Origin: Amorphophallus konjac
Lineage: Eukaryota > Streptophyta > Magnoliopsida > Alismatales > Araceae
DNA: 64,000 nucleotides
Direction: 5' to 3'
Assembly (NCBI GenBank): GCA_022559845.1
Contig: CM040118.1
Coordinates: 265,879,519-265,943,518, forward strand
In this document: positions 58,525-64,000 of the stretch, in pieces
How positions within the stretch are numbered: position 1 is the first letter of the stretch
Layout: each line of letters begins with the position of its first letter
Made by a program: the position numbers and the translations under genes
The notes under the pieces: model-generated
What the model was told of the DNA's origin: nothing
The model's database searches: none
What the model saw: the letters and a program-made list of their open reading frames with translations, nothing else

Positions 58525-60010
58525 AAACTTATCGGCCTATAATCTGTAATATCCACTGAGTTTGACTTTTTTGGTATGAGAGCAATCAGAGTGGAAGTAA
58601 CATATCTAGGCAGAGGATTCCGGGAAGAAAAGGCTTCTTGCACAGCACTGATAACCATGGGGCCAATGATGTTCCAAACTTTTTGGAAAAACACTCCAGA
58701 AAACCCATCAGGCCCTGGGGCACTATCAGCTGACAAGCTGAAGACTGCATCATGAACTTCAGTTTCAGTCGGAATATCACAAAGTCTGTCATTATCAGCC
58801 TGCTGAACTAATTGAGGAATACAACTCAAGAAGTCAATATCAATATGATGGTCTTGAGTGGAGAAGGCATTCTGAAAATGGGAGACAACTATTCTTTTCA
58901 TAACCTCATGATCTGATGAAAGATTACCAGCAGGGGTTTTCAATTGAGTAATTTTATGTTTTCTTCTATTAGCTAAAGTAGACAAGTGAAAGAATTTGGT
59001 GTTTCGGTCACCCTCCAGGAGCCACCTAATCCCTGACTTTTGTCTCCAGAAAAACTCTTGCTGCAGAAGCCTTTCAGATTGAATGTTCTTTGCTTCTTCT
59101 AAATCTGCCATATTAGCATCAGTTGGCTGAAGGTCATATTGATGCTCAGCTGGAAGGACAGCATCCTCAGCAGTGGATAAGTTCAAGTGAACATTGCCAA
59201 AGGTTTCTTTATTCCAAACCCGAAGCATCCTTTTCAATGCTTTGAGCTTGAGGTACAAGCAATTCATGGGAGATGAAGCAACAGGGCTAGAATGCCAGCA
59301 TGCCTGGACAGCTTCAAAAAACTGCTCATGCAAGATCCACATTTTCTGAAAGCAAAATCTACTCATTCTACGATCTTGGGAGATCAATTTAACAAGAAGT
59401 TGAGCATGGTCAGAAGCCTCCCTGGATAGATGTTCAATGGAAATAGGAAGAAGACTAAGCCAGTTTGCATTCAAGAGTACTCTGTCTAGTCGGGCCCAAA
59501 TTCCTCTGCCTCCAGCTTGATTATTATGCCAGGTATATTTAGAACCAATATAGCCACCATCAATTAAGGCACAATCAGATATGCAGTTATTAAAGTCTGT
59601 CATAGCAGCTAGGTTTGGGGAATTACCACCAAGCTTTTCGTCCACATTTGTGATGCAATTGAAATCTCCAGCTACAATCCATGGTCCTTTTAGTTTAGAG
59701 TGTACATTAGATAAATAAGCCCACAGGTATTGCCTCTCCATAATATTGCATTTGGCATAGATAAAAGTTGAATGAAAATCAGGTAAAACAGCATTTGAAT
59801 GAAGAAGAGTAATCTGCTGATCATCCCCGCAGACCACAGAAAAATTCAGAGGGTCTTTCCAAAGGACCCAGATGTGTGCCAAACCATCAGCATTTGCCAC
59901 AACCTTGTCCATTCCCAATCTTCTGCAGATATTATCCATTCTGCTAGTGTTAATTTTTGGTTCCAAGAGCACAATGCAGTCAATGTTATGAGATCTAATT
60001 AGGAATTTCA
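58281..60010 (-). pseudogene. LINE ORF2, endonuclease and start of reverse transcriptase
   Basis: Minus strand. AP-like endonuclease with LLEPKIN, VAGDFNCITNVDEK, ARLDRVLLNANW and SDHAQLLVKL, then the RT start GIRWLLEGDRNTKFFH, SADSAPGPDGFSG and LIPKKSNSVDITDYRPISLC. The frame leaves the RT near 58500 and the correct one continues in the adjacent entry. Its first 20 codons lie beyond the insertion, at 62170-62227. Confidence 0.92.
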
Positions 60011-62157
60011 GGGAATCTCGATCCGTCTAGCCGCTCCCGCGCGTGACCCTCCCTTCTGCTCGCATCCCCCCCCCCTCCGGCCATGGCCGGAGTGGGGGGG
60101 AGCTCCTGCCTGCTGGTCGCCTGTCCTCCCGCCCCCCCCCTCCTCCGGTGCTACCTCCGTCCCGATTCTGTTTGTTTCTTGGGCAGCCTCGCTCTGGCTG
60201 CGGCGTGCGGCGTCGGTGCTCCTTCTGGAGGTTCCTGCCGTAGCTCCGGTGGCCTGCCGTCGTTTGCGCTGGCGATGCCTGCGTCCCGACTGTCTCGGTG
60301 TGCCCTCCCGCTGAGGCGGTGCCCTCTGCTGATCTGCCTTCGGCTGCAGTCCTTCCCACCGCTGGTTCTAGGCTCCTCCCTCCCCCAACTCTTCCGTCAT
60401 CCGCTGCTGTTGCGCTTCCTTCCCCTCCGGCTTCCCCCGGCTCAGCGCCGCCCTTCACCGCTGGTCTCGCCGTCCGCCCTCCTATGCCCGTCATCGTGCT
60501 CGGGCGTACGGGCGTGGTCTTCTCTCCTCCGCCTGCTGCCGTGGGTGGTGCTGTGGCTGCCGCTGCCGGCCATGAGCTTCTCTCTGGCTTTCCTCCTCCC
60601 CCTGGAGGTCCCACCGGCGGTGTCCCTTCTCCCCCGGATGGTCCCTCCGGCGGCGACCGTGCCTCCCTGCCCGCTTCTCCTCCCGTGGTCAGGCGACACA
60701 CGTTTGGCCTCTCGCTTACGCTATCGCCCTCGGGAGACTCTACCCTCTCTGCGGTTGACCCTGTGGTGGTCCACTCGGCCCCATCGCGTCTCCTCCAACC
60801 GCAGACTGCCACTTCTTTGGTCTTTCCCCCATGCCTTCAGAGCTCCTGCTCCCTCTCTCTCTAGCCCTTGATGGGACTCCCCCCCTTTTCGGTCCCCTAT
60901 TTTTTGGGATTCTCCGGCCACCCATCGCCTGGTGCTCCTCTGCTATCTCCGGTAGCCTCCACCTTTGGTGTTCCTCCCGCGGGTGCGCTACCTGGCCTCC
61001 CTACAGTCGCCCCTTCTGTGCTCCTGTTCTCTCTCCTGGTCCTCCCACCCTCCCTGTGGGTGGCCCGTCCCTTGCTCCCAGCTTCCCCCTTGTTCCCCTC
61101 TGGCCGCTCTCCCTCAAGCTTCCCCCTGGTGTGGCCCCTGCCTCCGTACCTCCCCAGCCTTTGAGTTCTCCATCGACCTCCTCGCCTGCTAGTCCTGGAT
61201 CCCCTCCGTATGTCCTCCTGCCCTCTTTCTCCCCCTCGGCTTCCTTGCTGCCCCTCGCGCCCTGGATGATGTTGCACTCTCCCCTGCTACCGTTCAGGTC
61301 ATAGCACCCCCCGGTTCAGGTCGTCGCACCTCCCCGTTCAGGTCAATTCTCCCGCGGCTCCCCTGCTGCCCCTCGCGCCCAGGTCATTGCACCTCCCCGT
61401 TCAGGTCAATACTGCCGCGGCTCCCCTGCTGCCTCTCGCGCCCTGGTCGTTGCCCCCGGTGTGGCCATTGCACCCTCCCTACTACCGCTCAGGTCGAAGC
61501 ACCCCCGTTCAGGTTGATGCCTCTGCCCCTGCTCGAGCTCCAGCCTGCTAATGCGCACTCGTCTTCTGGATGGGTGGCCCATCCCTGGTGTGCTCCCGAT
61601 CGCGGCCAAGCTTGCTGCCTCCACCTCCTTCGGCTACAGGTGAGGAGCCATTCGTGGGCCTTGTCCGCCTTGCAGCCATTCGTCGTTGCTCCGGCGTGGT
61701 CCTTCCACTACCCCCGTGTCTTGCCCCTGTTCGAGCTCCTGCATACTGATGCGCTCACGTCCACGGTGTGGGTGGCCCACCCCTGGCGCGGTCCCGACCG
61801 CCGACCAAGCTCGCTGTCACCGGTGACCACGTCCTGCGTTCTATATCAATGTTACCTTATCTCGTGTATTGGGCTTTGTTTCCCTTCTTGTTGTTTCTGG
61901 CCCTTTGTCTCTTTTACTTTGAGCTTCGCCTGTGTTATTTTGGCCCTCTTGTCATCTTTGACAGGGTGTTCCCCCTCCCCCGGATCTTGCTCGTCTCTTG
62001 TATCCCCCATGTTCTGTTCATTTCTTTTTGCACTATTTAATAGAAAATCATTTGCTCGGTGGTCGGGGTGGCACGTCCTGTCCCTTTCGCAATGAAGGGA
62101 TGAACAGACTCCCTCGTTTCGCACCTTGCAAATATTACCTTTCAGTTAAAAAAAAAT
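60011..62157 (+). mobile_element. GC-rich poly(A) retroposon of unknown identity inside the LINE
   Basis: Inserted in the start of LINE ORF2 and flanked by the 12 bp duplication TTAGGAATTTCA (59999-60010 and 62158-62169). It ends in A9 (62148-62156) on the plus strand after TTTCAGTT, so it was made by LINE-type reverse transcription of a plus-strand RNA. The 5' half is very C/G-rich with long frames on both strands (for example 60083-60871 and 60298-60864 plus), low in complexity (Pro, Ser, Leu, Ala). Around 61290-61510 there are imperfect repeats of CGTTCAGGTC with GCACC. The 3' 350 bp is T-rich. I see no RT, endonuclease or nucleic-acid-binding motif. It could be a LINE deletion derivative or a retroposed transcript. 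Confidence 0.8.
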
Positions 62158-62169
62158 TTAGGAATTTCA

Positions 62170-62227
62170 CTCTGCCAATAGAGATATCATTCCCAATCCC
62201 TTTGATATTCCAAATAATGAAATTCAT
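62170..62227 (-). pseudogene. LINE ORF2, N-terminal codons
   Basis: ATG at 62227-62225 begins MNFIIWNIKGIGN, the canonical start of plant L1 ORF2, and runs to VKFL, which continues as IRSHNIDCIVLLEPK at 60010. The ATG overlaps the ORF1 stop as ATGA. Confidence 0.9.
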
Positions 62228-63726
62228 GATAACTGTTTAGTATCAAGAATATTACCCGTGGATCCTGTCCTTAACATAGATCTGGTTGTTACCCCTGATC
62301 TCTCATTATACAATGCCAGAACATTTTGAGATTCTACAAGGTTAGCTATTTCCAGTCTTCTTGTAGAGACCTCATCTATCGATGGAGGTTCATGCTCTTG
62401 CAAGGCCTTTGAGTCATCCTGACAAGTGTTTTGGTTTGAAGGGAGCTCCAAAAGTGGGCGAACCAGGGTTTCGGAGTGAGTTGCATGAGTGAGTTCCTGA
62501 TGTCCAAGAACTGTGGGAACCTGGGACAAATCCGGGGAAACCAATTGAGGTAATGCTGGTTCGGAGCTAGAAAGTTGCTCCACATTAATAGTTGGTGCAA
62601 TCTTCACAGGAATTGCTTCTTGCAGGCATAGATTAGTATGATCAGCTGGATCCCCTGGGTCTAAGACAGGAGGATTTGAGGAGTTTAATAAACAGGCCTT
62701 ATTCAAGTCCGAAGACTGATTGGAGCTATTTCCCAGAGTTGAATTCCTTGGAAGAGTAGAAGGAATGCTACCTTCAGTGGCTCAGGTGGCAATCAAATTA
62801 TCTTCAGCTATTTCCTTCTGATTGGTTACTGGCTACCAAATGGCCTTGCCTTTGATTTCAGCTGTAGTCTGTTTTGGTTTCAAAGTATTGGTTGAGTTCC
62901 TTGAGCCTTTACAGTTTGTTACATTATGACCAATACGAGAACAAATAGAACAATAAGATGGAACCTCCGGGTAATTGACATCCTGCCATGCACCACCTCC
63001 TGGGACACCAATCCAAACTCTAGAGGGTCGCGGCTTGGATATATCCAGCTCAATGCAAACACGAGCATCATTCGTTTGAGATAAATTCAGAGTGCATTGA
63101 TCAACCTTCAGCACTCGACCAATATTACCAGCAATGGACCGAATCAAGTGCTCTATGTAGAAGTTAACCGGGAGACCAGGGAAAGAAATCCAGACCGGGA
63201 GAACGGGCGAATCTACTGAAGGTGAAAAATCCATAGTCCATTTGAAGAAACGGAATAATCGACCATGTACAAAAAGCGTCTCCTTTAATAACAGAGATAG
63301 ATAATCTTGATAGTTTCGAAATCTCAATAGAAGGTGTCTGTTGTCCAGTGCGCTTATCATATAGTCATCAGTAAATCTGCACCTGTTGTTCAAATGAGCT
63401 CTGATATCAGAGAAAGGTGGTCTTCCCTGAGGGGTGCGGGCAATCAAAGAGAAAGTGAAAGGGCCCAGGGACGTCGTGATCTCCTCCTGGGTGAAGAAAA
63501 CTGCAGGTTCCCCATTGTCGGTGAGTGTCGGAGAGTGGACTGAGCCCGGGACGACCGACAGGGCCATGGAAGATGACAAAACTTCAGCGAACGATCTTCC
63601 GCCAGTAGTCGAAGCAACGCCCAAAGAAGGAAGGCCAACCTGAAGAGGTGAAGAACCCCGTTGAAGGGAGGCCAGGGAGGGGCCAGGCACCGAGGGGGCC
63701 ACGAGTGGCCCCCCGGGGTCAACCAT
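62224..63726 (-). pseudogene. LINE ORF1 (DUF4283 and CCHC zinc knuckle), two in-frame stops
   Basis: Minus strand from MVDPGGPL (63726). Residues about 60-210 match DUF4283 (FTQEEITTSLGPFTFSLI, VLPVWISFPGLPVNFY), then VWIGVPGGGAWQDVNYPEVP and a zf-CCHC_4 knuckle CSICSRIGHNVTNC. A TAG at 62833-62835 and a TGA about 50 bp further interrupt the frame, which then stays open to the TGA at 62224-62226. ORF1 proteins bind the element RNA. The start could lie slightly upstream. Confidence 0.88.
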
Positions 63727-63866
63727 CGAAAATGGCGACTCAAGGACAAAACTCTCTTCTCGTCGACCTAGACCTTTCGTCTAAGCCAATGAATATACAA
63801 TCCTCTTTAACCTCAAGACATACCACCTTTTCTAGAGCAGTGAGCAAAAGCCTTTAACCAACCTTA

Positions 63867-64000
63867 AATGGGCCTTACAACCAAGGCTAAATACCTATTT
63901 AAGTAAAAGATGGGCCTTAGGATGAATATATATATATATGTATGGTGATGAGTCCACTACCAGGCCTCAACCCATACCCATGAAGAAGGCCTTAAAAACC
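63867..64000. other. Unassigned right edge
   Basis: Contains ATGGGCCTTA twice (63867 and 63910) and a (TA)n run at 63930-63942. It may be LINE leader or the remainder of the RT-C LTR; the sequence shown does not decide. Confidence 0.4.

Larger units (their letters stand above)
55807..63866 (-). mobile_element. L1-type LINE with RNase H domain, interrupted by a retroposon
   Basis: Minus strand. The 3' end is eight A residues (T8 at 55807-55814 on the plus strand). ORF1 63726-62224, ORF2 62227-55936. It moves by target-primed reverse transcription. The 5' boundary is uncertain, placed near the last plausible leader sequence; no target duplication was found. Damaged by two stops in ORF1, a frameshift and a stop in ORF2, and the insertion 60011-62157. 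Confidence 0.9.

Noticed and set aside
60027..60812. 261-codon minus-strand Gly/Glu-rich frame in the retroposon
   Set aside because: It opposes the strand fixed by the poly(A) tail and is explained by high GC content with few stops.
55936..63726. A host gene encoding an endonuclease-reverse transcriptase-like protein
   Set aside because: The order DUF4283/CCHC, endonuclease, RT, zf-RVT, RNase H with a poly(A) end is that of a plant L1 LINE.

Overview
The window reads as intergenic heterochromatin of a flowering plant with a large, transposon-rich genome. The evidence is a CACTA (En/Spm) DNA transposon with a four-exon TNP2 transposase, several Ty3/gypsy chromoviruses of the Tekay/Del type primed by initiator tRNA-Met, a plant L1 LINE carrying an RNase H domain, a Cassandra-like LTR derived from 5S rRNA, and a captured fragment of an auxin response factor (ARF) gene. 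No ordinary host gene is visible. I cannot name the species.

Almost everything is one set of nested insertions, most of them fixed by 3-12 bp target duplications. In this answer the elements are called RT-A to RT-E. RT-C (+ strand, 32446 to the LTR stub at 55806) is the oldest frame. RT-B (+, at least 10071-32445) lies inside the 5' LTR of RT-C. RT-B is itself broken by the CACTA element (1-10070, - strand, left end outside the window) and by RT-A (10361-27033, +, duplication TAGAA). RT-A is broken by a gag-only element with 2.1 kb LTRs (14862-21417, -, duplication CTTTA). Inside RT-C sit a solo LTR (33542-35351, duplication GTATA) and RT-D (37344-53495, -). RT-D holds RT-E (42996-53289, -, duplication TTCAG), and the integrase of RT-E holds a Cassandra-like 5S sequence (46216-46412). 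The 3' LTR of RT-C is cut by an L1 LINE (55807 to about 63866, -). The second ORF of that LINE is cut by a GC-rich poly(A) retroposon (60011-62157, 12 bp duplication).

The CACTA element is the most gene-like part. Four TNP2 exons join into an uninterrupted 1129-codon frame. A second gene begins 126 bp further on and contains a tandem array of whole exon-plus-intron units: 57 bp exons, 66 bp introns, all phase 1. The long 5' region holds three hairpins, the ARF fragment, a 95-bp repeat, a small foldback element, and C-rich blocks, and ends in AGACGGA-type subterminal repeats.

RT-E is the youngest element. Its two LTRs are each 2696 bp and differ by about 1 % by eye, and gag-pol has one in-frame stop. 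RT-A, RT-B and RT-C have several stops or frameshifts. RT-D has lost nearly all coding sequence. Four LTR families (RT-A, solo LTR, RT-D, RT-E) carry many copies of a short paired motif, AACGG(C/T)C...GACCGTT in the sense orientation of each element. It contains the AACGG core of plant MYB sites, and I regard it, with the duplicated-exon array, as the most interesting unexplained pattern here.
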